Assembly (NCBI GenBank): GCA_003228915.1
Contig: QIGL01000039.1
Coordinates: 1-60,256, forward strand
Source: Acidiferrobacteraceae bacterium
GTDB lineage: Bacteria > Pseudomonadota > Gammaproteobacteria > Acidiferrobacterales > SZUA-150
Length of the DNA: 60,256 bases
Direction: 5' to 3'
Under the pieces are notes generated by a model that did not search any database, was not told the DNA's origin, and saw only the letters and a program-made list of their open reading frames with translations. The position numbers and the translations under genes were made by a program. Shown here in pieces: positions 17,666-27,781 of this stretch (position 1 is the first letter of the stretch; every line of letters starts with the position of its first letter).

Positions 17666-18946
17666 TTACCAGCGACTGCCTATAACAGGCAAAGCGGCCC
17701 TGGGTAAATTTCCTGCCACACCGGTAATTATTCCAGAGGACATGCCGGTTGCCGTTCCAGATGCTAACCCGGATGCCAGTCGCATCATTGATCGACGCAC
17801 AGGCGGCAGGCCTGAAACAAAATTCATCCCCAGGCCGCGCACATTATTTAATAAAGAATGGTCCATGCCAAAAACTCTTTTAAAACAATCTGTGGCTGAT
17901 AACATTAACTGGTTGTCGTGTTTGCGCCAACGTGTATAAGCCTTGAGACGAAAGGCCTTGCCAAAATCCCGGTCCTGTACTGCATGCCCCTGAATGATTT
18001 CGGCAAGCACAGCGGCATCAAGCAGTCCCATATTGACTCCCTGGCCAGCCAGCGGGTGCATTCTGTGGGCGGCATCACCAATTAATGCCAGTCGTTCATC
18101 GGTATAAACTTCTGCATGGGCAAGTGTCAGCGGGAACCCGTTCCGGGATCCGACGTTTTTTATTTCACCGAGGCGATATTCAAATTTCTGGCCCAGTGTT
18201 TCTTTAAAGTCAGTATCATTTAATTGCAAAAGTTCATTGGCATAAGCCGTGTCGGCAGACCAGACAATTGATGTTTGGTGGGAATCGGCCAATGGCAGGA
18301 ACGCCAGTGGGCCGGTAGGCAAAAAACGCTGCCAGGCAGTATTGTTGTGTTGTTTTTCTGATTCTACCGTCGCAACAATGGCGGTTTGATTATATGACCA
18401 GCCATGATTTTCCAAACCGGCAATGGTTCGCACCCTTGAACAGGCGCCATCGGCGCCAATTAATAACCTGGCAGTAATCGTTTCTCCTGCTTCAGTTAAA
18501 ACAGCGACCTGGTCCCGACTAATACTGTAATCTCTTAACCCATTGTCATATTTAATATTTAAATTACCACTATGTTTAAGCCGTACATGTAAACTGTCCA
18601 ACACCTGTTGATTACTAGTGATATAACCCAGGCAAGGCTCGCCAATCTCGGCACTATCAAAATGAATCTGGCCACGACTGCCCGCATCCCAGATATGCAT
18701 TTCCATGATGGGTGCTGGCGAGTTTTCGGCGTCACTAACAGGCCGCCAAACGTCAATGGACTCCAGAATATTTTTTGTTGCCAGGGTCAGGGCACTGACA
18801 CGAATATCCTTGCTGGCTTTTTTATCACCTGGCGACAAGTTTGACTCAAGTATCACAATAGACAACCCCGAGTCGGCCAGTAAACATGCCAGGGTGCTAC
18901 CAACCATCCCGCCACCGTTAATAATAATGTCGCAGTCAGTGTTCAT
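17666..18946 (-). CDS. ubiI: UbiI/VisC-like FAD-dependent ubiquinone-biosynthesis hydroxylase
   Basis: Class A flavoprotein monooxygenase, probably hydroxylating the C5 position of the ubiquinone ring. The N-terminal Rossmann motif is IINGGGMVGSTLACLLADSG, the mid DG motif ADGACSRVR, and the FAD-ribityl motif GDAAHRMHPLAGQGVNMGLLD. RVSALTLATKNILESIDVW and MHIWDAGSRGQIHFD match the UbiI branch (E. coli MQVWE...). It starts two bases after the ubiH stop. Assignment between UbiI and UbiF rests on context, as pepP-ubiH-ubiI is the standard gene order. Confidence 0.85.
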   Translation of the reverse strand: MNTDCDIIINGGGMVGSTLACLLADSGLSIVILESNLSPGDKKASKDIRVSALTLATKNILESIDVWRPVSDAENSPAPIMEMHIWDAGSRGQIHFDSAEIGEPCLGYITSNQQVLDSLHVRLKHSGNLNIKYDNGLRDYSISRDQVAVLTEAGETITARLLIGADGACSRVRTIAGLENHGWSYNQTAIVATVESEKQHNNTAWQRFLPTGPLAFLPLADSHQTSIVWSADTAYANELLQLNDTDFKETLGQKFEYRLGEIKNVGSRNGFPLTLAHAEVYTDERLALIGDAAHRMHPLAGQGVNMGLLDAAVLAEIIQGHAVQDRDFGKAFRLKAYTRWRKHDNQLMLSATDCFKRVFGMDHSLLNNVRGLGMNFVSGLPPVRRSMMRLASGLASGTATGMSSGIITGVAGNLPRAALPVIGSRW

Positions 18947-18948
18947 GA

Positions 18949-20250
18949 TTAAGTCGTGAAACCTTTTTTATTTTCCTGGAGTGGTAACCCGCGTGCCAGT
19001 CTCGGCAGCGTGCCCATCAAACCGCTGGTGCGCCGGGTAAATTCCCGTTTCAGGGGCGGACATAAATCAACAGCTATTAATCCAATATTACGCGCCAGGG
19101 CCAGGGGCGGGAAATCGTTTGAGAAAATCCGGATCAGGCCATCGGTAAACAGTGGCACCATTTTATTGTCTCGTTTGCGCCACTGGGCATAGTGCGCCAA
19201 AACTTTTTCGTCGCCAATGTCATTTCCATTATTGAGCGCGTCTTCCAGGACCTGCGCCAGGCAGGCGACATCTCGCAAGCCCATGTTGAAACCCTGGCCG
19301 GCCACGGGATGTACGGTGTGGGCAGCATTACCTGCCAGGATCACCCGCTGTTTCACCAGGTCGACTGGTTTACTCATGTGTAAAGGATAGGCCTGGCGTT
19401 TGCCGATTTTGGTAAATTTTCCCAGGCGCCAGCCAAAACGTGATTGCAGCCGAGCCAGAAATTTGTTGTCGTCCCAGGAAAGAATTTTTTCGACCTGATC
19501 CGGGGCAGTACTCCAGACAGCCGCGCAACGGGATTGTGTACCTGATTCTCCCATGGGCAACAAAGCCAGTGGCCCGGTTTTGGTAAAACGCTCGTAAGCC
19601 GTGTTGTTGTGAGGTCGCGTTGGGCTGACATTAGTAACGATTGCAGTTTGCTGGTAGTCCTGTTTAATCACCTGGAAGCCCAACTGTTCCCGCAGTCCCG
19701 AGCGACCACCATCAGCCAGGATGACAATACGGGCACGGAATTTTTTCTTGCTGTTCTTTTTACTGGCACCGTCAGCCAGTTGCCATAACACCTCGTCTTG
19801 CCCATTCTCGATCGACTGAATTTCCGCGGGACACATCAGATCTATATTTTTCTGGCCCTGAATAAAATCAAATAACACCGCGCCGATCGCCCGGGTATCG
19901 GCCACATAACCCAGGGCCTCAAGACCAGCATCCGCAGCCGCCAGGCGAGTGATGCCAAAACGACCCTGGTCGCTAATGTGGATACGATTGATTGCCGTGG
20001 TGTCTGCCTTGCTCAGGGAAGACCAGATGCCTATGCCCTCGAATATTCGTCGCGAGCTGAATGCCATGGCAATAGTGCGATCATCGTAACTGGGCTGGTC
20101 TTTGGCACCCAGAGGTTTGGCTTCAACCAAGGCCAGTTTTAATTTTTCCTGACCCCCCGATTGACCTCCTATCTGACTCAGCGCGCAAGCCAGGGTGGCG
20201 CCAACCAGGCCACCGCCAACAATTAATACATCGTGATCAAACTTGTCCAC
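18949..20250 (-). CDS. ubiH: UbiH-like 2-octaprenyl-6-methoxyphenol hydroxylase
   Basis: FAD monooxygenase of aerobic ubiquinone synthesis. The Rossmann motif is VLIVGGGLVGATLACALSQ, followed by DDRTIAMAFSSRRIFEGIGIW and the UbiH-type segment ISDQGRFGITRLAA, then ADGGRSGLREQLG and GNAAHTVHPVAGQGFNMGLRD. At 433 aa it is somewhat long because of small Gly/Gln- and Lys-rich insertions (GGQSGGQEKLK, KKNSKKKFR). It sits between pepP and ubiI, as in many gammaproteobacteria. Confidence 0.9.
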   Translation of the reverse strand: MDKFDHDVLIVGGGLVGATLACALSQIGGQSGGQEKLKLALVEAKPLGAKDQPSYDDRTIAMAFSSRRIFEGIGIWSSLSKADTTAINRIHISDQGRFGITRLAAADAGLEALGYVADTRAIGAVLFDFIQGQKNIDLMCPAEIQSIENGQDEVLWQLADGASKKNSKKKFRARIVILADGGRSGLREQLGFQVIKQDYQQTAIVTNVSPTRPHNNTAYERFTKTGPLALLPMGESGTQSRCAAVWSTAPDQVEKILSWDDNKFLARLQSRFGWRLGKFTKIGKRQAYPLHMSKPVDLVKQRVILAGNAAHTVHPVAGQGFNMGLRDVACLAQVLEDALNNGNDIGDEKVLAHYAQWRKRDNKMVPLFTDGLIRIFSNDFPPLALARNIGLIAVDLCPPLKREFTRRTSGLMGTLPRLARGLPLQENKKGFTT

Positions 20251-20280
20251 TATTTTGTATCTCGCTTAATTCCTTGCCTA

Positions 20281-21597
20281 TTAAGATTTCATTAACGCTT
20301 CAATTTCAGCAACACTTTTTGGTATGTCTTTCGATAAAACATCACAGCCATTTTTTGTTACCAACACATCATCTTCAATACGAATGCCGATATTCCACCA
20401 TTTCTCGTTGATTTTTTTATTACCACCGGCAATATAAAGACCAGGCTCAACGGTCAACACCATGCCAGGCTCCAGCTCACGCCAGTTATTTTCAATCTTG
20501 TAATCACCGACATCATGGACATCCATACCCAGCCAGTGGCCGGTACGGTGCATATAAAATTTTCGATACTCGCCTTTCTCAATTAATTCATCAGTACTGC
20601 CATTGAGTAGTTTCAAATCACGTAACCCGGCTACCAGCACCTGTACCGCCGCATCATGGGGTTCATTCCAGTGGTTGCCAGGTTTCACTTTTTTTATGGC
20701 AGCCAGTTGCGCGGCCAGTACCAGCTCATAGATTGCTTTTTGCTCGCCAGTGAACTTCCCGTTAACCGGAAAACAACGGGTAATATCAGCAGCATAACCA
20801 TCTATCTCGGCGCCGGCATCAATTAACAGCATGTCGCCATCATTTAGCTGCGATTGATTTTCTACATAATGTAAAACACAGGCATTGGCGCCGCCACCGA
20901 CAATCGATGAATAGGCCGGGAACGGACTACCGCCTTTTTTAAATTCGTAAAGTAGCTCCGCCTCAACCTCGTACTCCATCATGCCTGGTTTACAACTTTG
21001 CATGGCCCGCTTATGAGCCCGGGCCGAGATTTTAGCTGCTTTTTTCATTAACTTGATTTCTTCGGCACGTTTAATTAAACGCATCTCGTGCAACATATGG
21101 TCCAGGTTGACGAATTCCCCCGGTGCATGGACACCGTTGCGAGCTTTTTCACGAACTTCATTCACCCAGTTCATAAGACTCTTATCAAAGTCCGGATAAC
21201 GACCCATGCTATAAAAAACCTTGTCCCGGTTTTCCAGCAGGCCCGGTAAAATATCGCCAATGTCTTCAATGGGAAATGAATCGTCAGCACCATAAAGTTT
21301 ACAGGCGCCTTCCTGGCCAGCACGGTAGCCATCCCAGATTTCCTTCTCCGGATTTCGCTCACGACAAAAAAGAATAAACTCGCCATGTTCACGGCCGGGC
21401 ACGAGCACGGCAACCGCCTGTGGTTCAGGAAAATGGGTCAGGTAATAAAAATCACTGTCGGCACGGTAGGGGAACAACACATCATTATTGCGAGTTTGTT
21501 CCGGTGCCGTTGGAATAATGGCGACACCTGCCTCCATGTGATCCATTAACTCCTGGCGTCGTTTTGCAAACAGGGCCATATCTATTGTTGTGTTCAT
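20281..21597 (-). CDS. pepP: Xaa-Pro aminopeptidase P
   Basis: Manganese-dependent M24B peptidase releasing N-terminal residues before proline. The metal ligands appear in order: DAGAEIDGYAADITRCFP (two Asp), HRTGHWLGMDVHD (His) and VLTVEPGLYI / GIRIEDD (two Glu). The creatinase-like N-domain contains FPYRADSDFYYLTHFPEP. The ORF track extends to 21759 through the ygfB coding region, but the family N-terminus begins at MNTTIDMALFAKRR, so I place the start at 21597 (438 aa, normal length). First of the pepP-ubiH-ubiI run after ygfB. Confidence 0.93.
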   Translation of the reverse strand: MNTTIDMALFAKRRQELMDHMEAGVAIIPTAPEQTRNNDVLFPYRADSDFYYLTHFPEPQAVAVLVPGREHGEFILFCRERNPEKEIWDGYRAGQEGACKLYGADDSFPIEDIGDILPGLLENRDKVFYSMGRYPDFDKSLMNWVNEVREKARNGVHAPGEFVNLDHMLHEMRLIKRAEEIKLMKKAAKISARAHKRAMQSCKPGMMEYEVEAELLYEFKKGGSPFPAYSSIVGGGANACVLHYVENQSQLNDGDMLLIDAGAEIDGYAADITRCFPVNGKFTGEQKAIYELVLAAQLAAIKKVKPGNHWNEPHDAAVQVLVAGLRDLKLLNGSTDELIEKGEYRKFYMHRTGHWLGMDVHDVGDYKIENNWRELEPGMVLTVEPGLYIAGGNKKINEKWWNIGIRIEDDVLVTKNGCDVLSKDIPKSVAEIEALMKS

Positions 21598-21643
21598 AAG
21601 CATTATTATGCCCGAAAGCTGATTAGTGTGGCGACCACCCCGG

Positions 21644-22261
21644 TTAATGCCTGGTGCCTGGTTTTTCTCTGCGGGGCGGTTTTTTTGTCCCTGCATCAGG
21701 AGCTGGATCAGGCTGGCTTTCATCAAACACCATTTGGACACCGACCCGAACAAACTCATGTAACTCCATTAAGTCTTTTTCTGCGTCTTTCTCGTGCTCC
21801 TGCCCTGACTGGACATTGGATATTTCGATTAAGTCCTCAACAAATTCTTTTTTTTGCGCTGCCAGATTTTGCTTACCCGCCGGGCCATGGACTGACAGGC
21901 CCAGCAAATAACCCCGACACCAGTCAGACAGGGCTGTGATACGTTCTGCCACCGGCTTGTCATCATCGGGCACAATTAAATCAAACGTAAAATTACCCGA
22001 TTTAAGTGCATCAAGTGTGTGTTGATGAATAACCATCAGGGAAAGGGACAGTTTTTTTGCCGCCTCTGGTTCCATTTGGGCGGCATCGGATAGAAGTATT
22101 GGCACCCATTTTGAGCCCGTCCGGTCATCACTGGAGACACACAACACGCCTGATATCACGCCATGGGCCTCACCAGCCGAGGTATCACTATCTGCTGCCT
22201 CTAAAGCACGACTCAGGGTTTCGTGGTCCACCTTTTCACGCTTGTTTTCTGTCATTGCCAT
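21644..22261 (-). CDS. ygfB: UPF0149 family protein YgfB
   Basis: Small helical protein of the YecA/YgfB (UPF0149) family. LSRALEAADSDTSAGEAHGVISGVLC and the DWCRGYLLGLSVHG motif are family signatures. The C-terminus (DPAPDAGTKKPPRREKP) is disordered. Gene order ygfB-pepP-ubiH-ubiI is conserved in Pseudomonas and Escherichia. The molecular role in this organism is unknown; in Pseudomonas YgfB has been linked to gene-regulation effects. The ORF track starts at an upstream TTG (22264); ATG codons at 22261 and 22255 are better candidates. Confidence 0.88.
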   Translation of the reverse strand: MAMTENKREKVDHETLSRALEAADSDTSAGEAHGVISGVLCVSSDDRTGSKWVPILLSDAAQMEPEAAKKLSLSLMVIHQHTLDALKSGNFTFDLIVPDDDKPVAERITALSDWCRGYLLGLSVHGPAGKQNLAAQKKEFVEDLIEISNVQSGQEHEKDAEKDLMELHEFVRVGVQMVFDESQPDPAPDAGTKKPPRREKPGTRH

Positions 22262-22415
22262 CAAATACTTAATCCGTCCTTTAAAAACATGCGGTTATAA
22301 TATCGCTATTCTAACACCACTGGCCCGATAGTTTGCCATGGGCATTGACCCGCGACCGGTGCGGCCCTAATATTCGGTAAGTTTTTCCATTTATTTATCA
22401 AAAAATGACCGATCC

Positions 22416-22622
22416 ATGACTGATCAAGACCTGAAAAACCTGGAACAAAAAATTGATGCGCTGATATCAGCCGTCGAGGAACTTAAGTCTGAAAATAAGG
22501 ATTTGCGTGGCCAGCAGGAAAAATTAACGACTGAGCACGAACGCCTGCTGGACAAAACCCATTCTGCCCGGGACCGAATTGAAACCATGATCACGCGCCT
22601 GAAAACATTGGAGCGAAGTTAA
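22416..22622 (+). CDS. TIGR02449-type short coiled-coil protein
   Basis: 68-aa protein, nearly all coiled coil (LEQKIDALISAVEELKSENKDL), of the ZapB-like family commonly found directly before zapA in gammaproteobacteria. It ends immediately before the zapA ATG (22623), so the two are co-translated. A role in cell-division assembly with ZapA is inferred from this conserved pairing. Confidence 0.8.
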   Translation: MTDQDLKNLEQKIDALISAVEELKSENKDLRGQQEKLTTEHERLLDKTHSARDRIETMITRLKTLERS

Positions 22623-22916
22623 ATGAAAAGTTCCCAGGCAGGCATTAATGTCAAAATTCTGGGAAAAGATTTCCTGGTAGCCTGTCCAGATGAACAGCGG
22701 CAATCCCTGACCCAGGCGGCCAGCCTGCTTGACCGAAAAATGCGTGAAATCCAGAATTCCGGTCGCGTAATTGGCGCTGAGCGTTGCGCCATTATGGCCG
22801 CACTAAACCTGGCCGATGAACTGATAAAACTTGAAAACACGGGTGGGGTCCCGCCGGAAACCACTAACAAAATTCGTAACTTGCAATCAAAAATTGAAGC
22901 AGTACTGCATAATTAA
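22623..22916 (+). CDS. zapA: Cell division protein ZapA
   Basis: Cytoplasmic FtsZ-bundling factor. VNVKILGKDF-like start (INVKILGKDFLVACP) then a long C-terminal helix ERCAIMAALNLADELIKLEN, both typical of ZapA. 97 aa is within the family range. The downstream 6S RNA and fau genes reproduce the zapA-ssrS-ygfA order of E. coli, supporting the assignment. Confidence 0.9.
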   Translation: MKSSQAGINVKILGKDFLVACPDEQRQSLTQAASLLDRKMREIQNSGRVIGAERCAIMAALNLADELIKLENTGGVPPETTNKIRNLQSKIEAVLHN

Positions 22917-23024
22917 ACCCGAAGTCCTCCTTTCTAAAAGTCTTTAGTTAAAAATTCGTTCGTAAAAATTACAAGTCTATTTCGGGGTTCTGGATATTAT
23001 TGCCAGTAGTGCCATAATGGAACT

Positions 23025-23205
23025 GTTCTCTGCTGTGTTTGTGTTGTCCTTACAATCTTTGAACCTATAAGCTACAGACCGGGAGCCGAACGTGGATGCT
23101 GTTGTGCTAGCCCACCTTGAAGTGGGAAGCCTGATGTGTCCCCCAGGCACCCTCCTACTTCGCCTGGTTCAAGGCGGAGGGGCAACACGGCACAAGTGGA
23201 GGATT
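23025..23205 (+). ncRNA. ssrS: 6S RNA (SsrS)
   Basis: Regulatory RNA that binds sigma70-RNA polymerase in stationary phase. It lies in the gene-free 430 bp between zapA and fau, the conserved ssrS position. The ends pair as GTGTTTGTGTTG with CAACACGGCAC (long stem with one bulge), and the interior holds the typical 3'-side element GCCTGGTTCAAGGCGG and GCCCACCTTGAAGTGGG hairpins. Exact ends are approximate. Confidence 0.8.
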
Positions 23206-23346
23206 CTACTATCTTCCGCATCTTCCCCTTGTTTCGTAATCGTAAATTTACTATTTTCCCATATCAAAATATAACTACATTAGTCCGAGTATATGTGATT
23301 TATTTACGTTATACTTTTTATTCAAATTTCTAACTTTTTTATTTTC

Positions 23347-23943
23347 GTGAAAAAAACAACGCTTAGAAAAAAAATTCGGGCACAACGCCGTGAGCTCACC
23401 CTGGAACAACAACAACAGGCGGCAACTGGCCTCGCTTCAAACTTGGTGGCCAGTCGATTTTTGCGTAAACATAAACGTATCGCCTGTTACCTCGCCAGTG
23501 ATGGCGAAATTGAAACCTGGCCCATCATAGAAACTTTGTGGTCATTAAAAAAACAAGTGTACCTGCCGGTCATTTCTCATTTGCCCTGGGCGCCATTGTG
23601 GTTTGCACCGTTTAACCCGGATTCCAATATGGCATACAACCGTTTTGGTATTGCTGAACCTGTTGTCCTGCCTGGCAAAAGAATCACTGCCCATCGACTT
23701 GACCTGGTTTTTTTGCCGCTGGTTGCTTTTGATCCCGCAGGCAATAGAATTGGCATGGGCCAGGGTTATTATGACCGCAGCCTGCAATTCATTAAACAGC
23801 GTAAATACTGGCGCGCTCCGTTACTGACAGGCCTGGCACACGATTTTCAGTGTATTGATAATATTGATAGCGAAAAATGGGATGTGCCACTTCGATACGC
23901 TATAACAGATAAACGTTTTATTGATTTTGCTAAACTGCAATAA
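23347..23943 (+). CDS. fau: 5-formyltetrahydrofolate cyclo-ligase
   Basis: ATP-dependent enzyme converting 5-formyl-THF to 5,10-methenyl-THF (also called ygfA). KKTTLRKKIRAQRREL at the N-terminus supplies the nucleotide-binding Lys/Arg residues, and the PLVAFDPAGNRIGMGQGYYDRSL motif is diagnostic. GTG start at 23347. The gene may be co-transcribed with 6S RNA, as in E. coli. Confidence 0.93.
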   Translation: MKKTTLRKKIRAQRRELTLEQQQQAATGLASNLVASRFLRKHKRIACYLASDGEIETWPIIETLWSLKKQVYLPVISHLPWAPLWFAPFNPDSNMAYNRFGIAEPVVLPGKRITAHRLDLVFLPLVAFDPAGNRIGMGQGYYDRSLQFIKQRKYWRAPLLTGLAHDFQCIDNIDSEKWDVPLRYAITDKRFIDFAKLQ

Positions 23944-23979
23944 TGACGGGATATTTAAAAAATTAACAACGGTAAAAAA

Positions 23980-24294
23980 ATGTTTGGCCAGATAATAACC
24001 AGGAAAGACAAAAAAGTTTTAGCGCGCGCAGCTGCCAGTGAAATTATTCACCTGGAAGGAAACCACTATTTTACGCCAGAATCCGGCCAAAATGATTTCA
24101 TGGAAATTAGTGATAGAACCTACCATTGTCCAAAAAAAGGCATCTGCAACTGGATTGATTTAAAATCGGATAACGGTTATTTCAATGATGTAGCATGGGT
24201 ATACCCCACAACAAAACCAGAATTTACGAACATCGCCGGCCGTTACGGATTTTATGGAGACCACAAACTGTACGAATATAGTGAAAGCGAATAA
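23980..24294 (+). CDS. DUF427 domain-containing protein
   Basis: 104-aa protein with the DUF427 pattern: FTPESGQNDFMEISDRTYHCPKKGICNWIDL, AWVYPTTKPEFTNIAGRYGFYGDHKLY. The family forms a small beta-barrel of unknown activity. It is unusually Lys-rich near the start (RKDKKVLARAAA). The next gene (EVE domain) begins three bases after its stop, so the two probably form a transcription unit. Confidence 0.78.
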   Translation: MFGQIITRKDKKVLARAAASEIIHLEGNHYFTPESGQNDFMEISDRTYHCPKKGICNWIDLKSDNGYFNDVAWVYPTTKPEFTNIAGRYGFYGDHKLYEYSESE

Positions 24295-24297
24295 GGT

Positions 24298-24756
24298 ATG
24301 AATTACTGGTTATTCAAAACTGAGCCAATGGAATTTTCCATTGATGACCTGGCAAAAAAACCAGCCAAAACTGAACATTGGGATGGCGTTAGAAATTACC
24401 AGGCCAGGAATTTCATGCGCGATGAAATGAAAGTTGGCGACAAGGCTTTTTTTTACCACTCAAATTGTGAGGAACCAGGCATTGTCGGAATAGTGACAGT
24501 CGCCAGTAAGGCCTATCCTGATCACACGGCATTCGATAAAAAAGACAAACATTTCGATCCCAAGAGCGATCCCGATAAACCGCGCTGGATGATGGTGGAT
24601 GTTAAAATGGCAAGAAAACTAAAGCGCACCATAAGCCTGAAAGAATTAAAAGAAAGATCTGCGCTTACGGGCATGCGCCTGGTACAAAGAGGAAACCGGT
24701 TATCCGTTATGCCGGTTGAGAAAAAACACTGGGATATAATCCTGAAAATTGAATAA
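24298..24756 (+). CDS. EVE domain-containing protein
   Basis: 152-aa PUA-like EVE-domain protein. NYWLFKTEP at the start, WDGVRNYQARNFMRDEMKVGDKAFFYHSN and KPRWMMVDVKM are the canonical blocks. EVE domains are thought to recognise modified nucleobases in DNA or RNA; the ligand here is unknown. It is often found near housekeeping genes such as fau in gammaproteobacteria. Confidence 0.88.
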   Translation: MNYWLFKTEPMEFSIDDLAKKPAKTEHWDGVRNYQARNFMRDEMKVGDKAFFYHSNCEEPGIVGIVTVASKAYPDHTAFDKKDKHFDPKSDPDKPRWMMVDVKMARKLKRTISLKELKERSALTGMRLVQRGNRLSVMPVEKKHWDIILKIE

Positions 24757-24772
24757 AACTTTTGGAAAAAAT

Positions 24773-25426
24773 ATGAACTATAAAACGATTAAAAGAACCC
24801 CCGGTCTCAGACTTGCTAGTCCATTAATGATAGCCAGTGTAATTTTTGGTCTCCTGGCTTTCCCGGCTTATTCATTTGCTGACAAAAATAATGCAACGAA
24901 AAATAATCCTGTTGTTCGTTTGCAAACAACAGCGGGTAATATTGATATTGAATTGTACCCGGCCAAATCACCGGTGACAGTGAAAAATTTTCTTGCTTAC
25001 ATTGACAGCGGATTTTACAAAGGCACTATTTTTCATCGTGTCATTAAGGGCTTCATGGTACAGGGCGGCGGATTTACCAGTGGCATTAAAAATAAAAAGG
25101 AAAATCTTAAAGCAAATATAAATAATGAAGCGGACAACGGTCTAAAAAACAAAACCGGGACTATCGCAATGGCGCGTCTGCCCCAACCCCACACCGCCTC
25201 ATCACAGTTCTTTATCAATACTAATGATAATTCGAATCTTGACCACAAGGGCAAAAGCATGACGGGCTGGGGTTACGCGGTATTTGGCAAAGTAATCAAG
25301 GGTATGGAAGTCGTCCGTAAAATAGAAAACACGGCCACGACCACAATTGGTTATTATCAAAATGTACCGAAGACAGAAATTATTATCACAAAAGCCTGGG
25401 TATTAAATAAACAAAAAAAGAAATAA
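24773..25426 (+). CDS. Periplasmic cyclophilin-type peptidyl-prolyl cis-trans isomerase
   Basis: Folding catalyst. A hydrophobic signal-like segment (residues about 12-37, ending SFA) is followed by a full cyclophilin domain: VTVKNFLAYIDSGFYKGTIFHRVIKGFMVQGGGF, MARLPQPHTASSQFFIN and GYAVFGKVIKGMEVV. Catalytic Arg and Phe of FHRV and QFFIN are present. The ORF track uses a TTG at 24749 inside the EVE gene; the ATG at 24773 with GGAA ahead of it is preferred. It is nearest in layout to PpiA. Confidence 0.88.
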   Translation: MNYKTIKRTPGLRLASPLMIASVIFGLLAFPAYSFADKNNATKNNPVVRLQTTAGNIDIELYPAKSPVTVKNFLAYIDSGFYKGTIFHRVIKGFMVQGGGFTSGIKNKKENLKANINNEADNGLKNKTGTIAMARLPQPHTASSQFFINTNDNSNLDHKGKSMTGWGYAVFGKVIKGMEVVRKIENTATTTIGYYQNVPKTEIIITKAWVLNKQKKK

Positions 25427-25449
25427 CCGTGTCCTGATCTTTAATAATC

Positions 25450-26961
25450 TTAACTTAAAAATAACTTGTAGGCAGGATTATCGCTCTCTTCGAGAAACTC
25501 GTAACCCAGGTTATCAAGAAATTTATTAAACGCTTTCTTGTCATCGGGCGGCACCTGCATACCAACCAGTACGCGACCAAAATCTGCCCCGTGGTTTCGG
25601 TAATGAAACAGGCTAATATTCCAGCCTGCGCCCATTTGTTTTAAAAAATTTGTTAAAGCGCCAGGTCGCTCAGGAAACTCAAACCGGTACAGAATTTCAT
25701 TTTCTGCAGACGCTGCCCGGCCTCCGACAAGATGCCTGATATGTAATTTTGCCATTTCGTTATCAGTCAGATCGACGACCTTGTAACCCCGCTTGCGCAG
25801 GCTGCTTACCAGCATCTTTAGCTCTTTGTCATCACTAATCTGAATGCCTGCAAAAACATGAGCGTTACCTGAATCAGAATACCGGTAATTAAATTCAGTA
25901 ATGCCGCGCTTGCCGATTGCAGAACAAAATTTACGAAAACTGCCCGGTTTTTCCGGGATAGTAACCGCCAATAATGCCTCTTTTCGTTCGCCCAGATCAG
26001 CACGCTCCGCAACATGGCGCAAACGATCAAAATTTACATTAGCGCCAGAGGCAATTGCCACCAGTGACTTGTTGCGAATCTTCTTTTTCTGGACATATTT
26101 TTTCAACCCGGCTACAGACAAGGCGCCGGCAGGTTCGAGAATAGCGCGGGTATCTTCAAACACGTCCTTAATGGCTGCACAAATTTCATCATTACTGACA
26201 ACCACCATGTCATCGACATATTTTTTGGCCAGATCATAGGTTTCCTTGCCCACCTGGCGGACAGCCACGCCATCGGCAAATATACCCACGTGATCAAGCT
26301 TGATGCGACGTTTTGCTGCCAGGGAGCGGGTCATGGCATCGGCATCTTCTGGTTCAACACCAATAATTTTGGTCTTGGGATTAAAAGATTTAACTGCCAG
26401 GGCTATCCCTGATATCAACCCGCCGCCGCCGACAGGGACAAATATGGCGTAAATCTCACCCTGGTGTTGTTTCAGAATCTCCAGGCCAATTGTACCTTGG
26501 CCGGCAATCACGTCCGGGTCGTCATAAGGATGGACAAAGGTGAGGCCACGCGCTTTTGCCAGGGCCATGGCATGATCATAAGCTGCATCATAATTCTCAC
26601 CATGCAAGACCACCTTGCCACCCAGGCGGCGGATTGCATCAACCTTTATATGTGGTGTGGTTTTGGGTACGACAATGACCGCCCTGGCTTTCAGTCGATT
26701 GGCTGCCAGGGCCACGCCCTGGGCATGATTGCCGGCAGACGAGGTAATCACCCCTTTTTTAAGCAAGCTCGGGGATAAGCTGGCCATTTTGTTATAGGCA
26801 CCGCGTAATTTGAAAGAAAATACCGATTGCTCGTCTTCACGCTTTAACCAAACGGTATTATCCAGCCTCCGCGACAACCCTGGTCCGCGCTGCAGGGGCG
26901 TCTCCCGGGCAACGTCGTAAACCTGCGCATCCAGTATTTTCTTTAAGTAATCCTTTGACAT
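25450..26961 (-). CDS. ilvA: Threonine ammonia-lyase, biosynthetic
   Basis: PLP enzyme converting threonine to 2-oxobutanoate for isoleucine synthesis. The PLP-lysine motif [11 protein letters not shown] (about residues 48-58), the GNHAQGVA loop and the glycine-rich phosphate site [11 protein letters not shown] are intact. Two C-terminal ACT-like domains (residues about 325-500, e.g. [16 protein letters not shown] and [22 protein letters not shown]) are the isoleucine/valine allosteric modules. Length 503 aa is normal. Divergent from rpiA, as in Pseudomonas and E. coli relatives. Confidence 0.95.
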   Translation of the reverse strand: MSKDYLKKILDAQVYDVARETPLQRGPGLSRRLDNTVWLKREDEQSVFSFKLRGAYNKMASLSPSLLKKGVITSSAGNHAQGVALAANRLKARAVIVVPKTTPHIKVDAIRRLGGKVVLHGENYDAAYDHAMALAKARGLTFVHPYDDPDVIAGQGTIGLEILKQHQGEIYAIFVPVGGGGLISGIALAVKSFNPKTKIIGVEPEDADAMTRSLAAKRRIKLDHVGIFADGVAVRQVGKETYDLAKKYVDDMVVVSNDEICAAIKDVFEDTRAILEPAGALSVAGLKKYVQKKKIRNKSLVAIASGANVNFDRLRHVAERADLGERKEALLAVTIPEKPGSFRKFCSAIGKRGITEFNYRYSDSGNAHVFAGIQISDDKELKMLVSSLRKRGYKVVDLTDNEMAKLHIRHLVGGRAASAENEILYRFEFPERPGALTNFLKQMGAGWNISLFHYRNHGADFGRVLVGMQVPPDDKKAFNKFLDNLGYEFLEESDNPAYKLFLS

Positions 26962-27084
26962 GGCCGTAATCTAACAGAGCTCAAGGCGATGGGCGACCCG
27001 AAAGACTTCTTTCGACACTTGAGACGGGGTATGCTCACGCCCCCCGTAAAGAAATATTATGGATTTGTCACAACTGGAAATAGT

Positions 27085-27741
27085 ATGAATCAGGACGAAA
27101 TGAAAAAAGCAGCCGCACTGGCCGCGATTGATTATATTGAGGCAGGTTCCGTGGTCGGTGTCGGTACCGGGTCTACCGCCAATCATTTCATTGATGCGCT
27201 GGCCCAGATCAAAGGCAAGATTGAGGGTACAGTTGCCAGCTCCGAGGCCAGTGCTGACAGGATTCGGAGTCACGGGATCGAAGTCCTGGATTTGAATTCT
27301 GTTGGCTCAATTCCGGTTTATGTGGATGGTGCCGATGAATCCACCAAACACCTGCACCTGATCAAAGGTGGCGGTGGCGCCCTCACCCGGGAAAAAATTG
27401 TTGCGGCTGCCAGTGAAAAATTTATCTGTGTCGCTGACGGCTCCAAGCTCGTGGATGTACTGGGCGAGTTTCCGTTACCGGTAGAGGTTATTCCCATGGC
27501 CCGCAGCTACGTGGCCCGGGAAATTGTAAAATTGGGCGGTGAGCCGGCATTACGAGAGAGATTCACCACTGATAATGGTAACCTGATCCTGGATATCCAT
27601 AATATGAAGATTATCAACCCGGTCGAAATGGAAACTACGCTTAACCAGATAACTGGCGTAGTGACCAATGGTTTATTTGCCCGACGAGGTGCAGATATCC
27701 TGATTTTGGGAACTGAATCGGGGGTAAAAACAATTAGTTAA
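27085..27741 (+). CDS. rpiA: Ribose-5-phosphate isomerase A
   Basis: Interconverts ribose 5-phosphate and ribulose 5-phosphate in the pentose phosphate pathway. [25 protein letters not shown] (catalytic Asp residues), [16 protein letters not shown] with catalytic Glu, and ADGSK are all present. The ORF track starts at 26989; the ATG at 27085 preceded by GGAAA gives the standard 218-aa protein. Confidence 0.95.
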   Translation: MNQDEMKKAAALAAIDYIEAGSVVGVGTGSTANHFIDALAQIKGKIEGTVASSEASADRIRSHGIEVLDLNSVGSIPVYVDGADESTKHLHLIKGGGGALTREKIVAAASEKFICVADGSKLVDVLGEFPLPVEVIPMARSYVAREIVKLGGEPALRERFTTDNGNLILDIHNMKIINPVEMETTLNQITGVVTNGLFARRGADILILGTESGVKTIS

Positions 27742-27781
27742 GATTGCACTTACCCGGAAAAATAGATAGCGTTACCCCCAG

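Noticed and set aside
22917-23330. 60- and 65-aa ORFs between zapA and fau
   Set aside because: They run through the 6S RNA; the RNA structure and conserved position explain the region.
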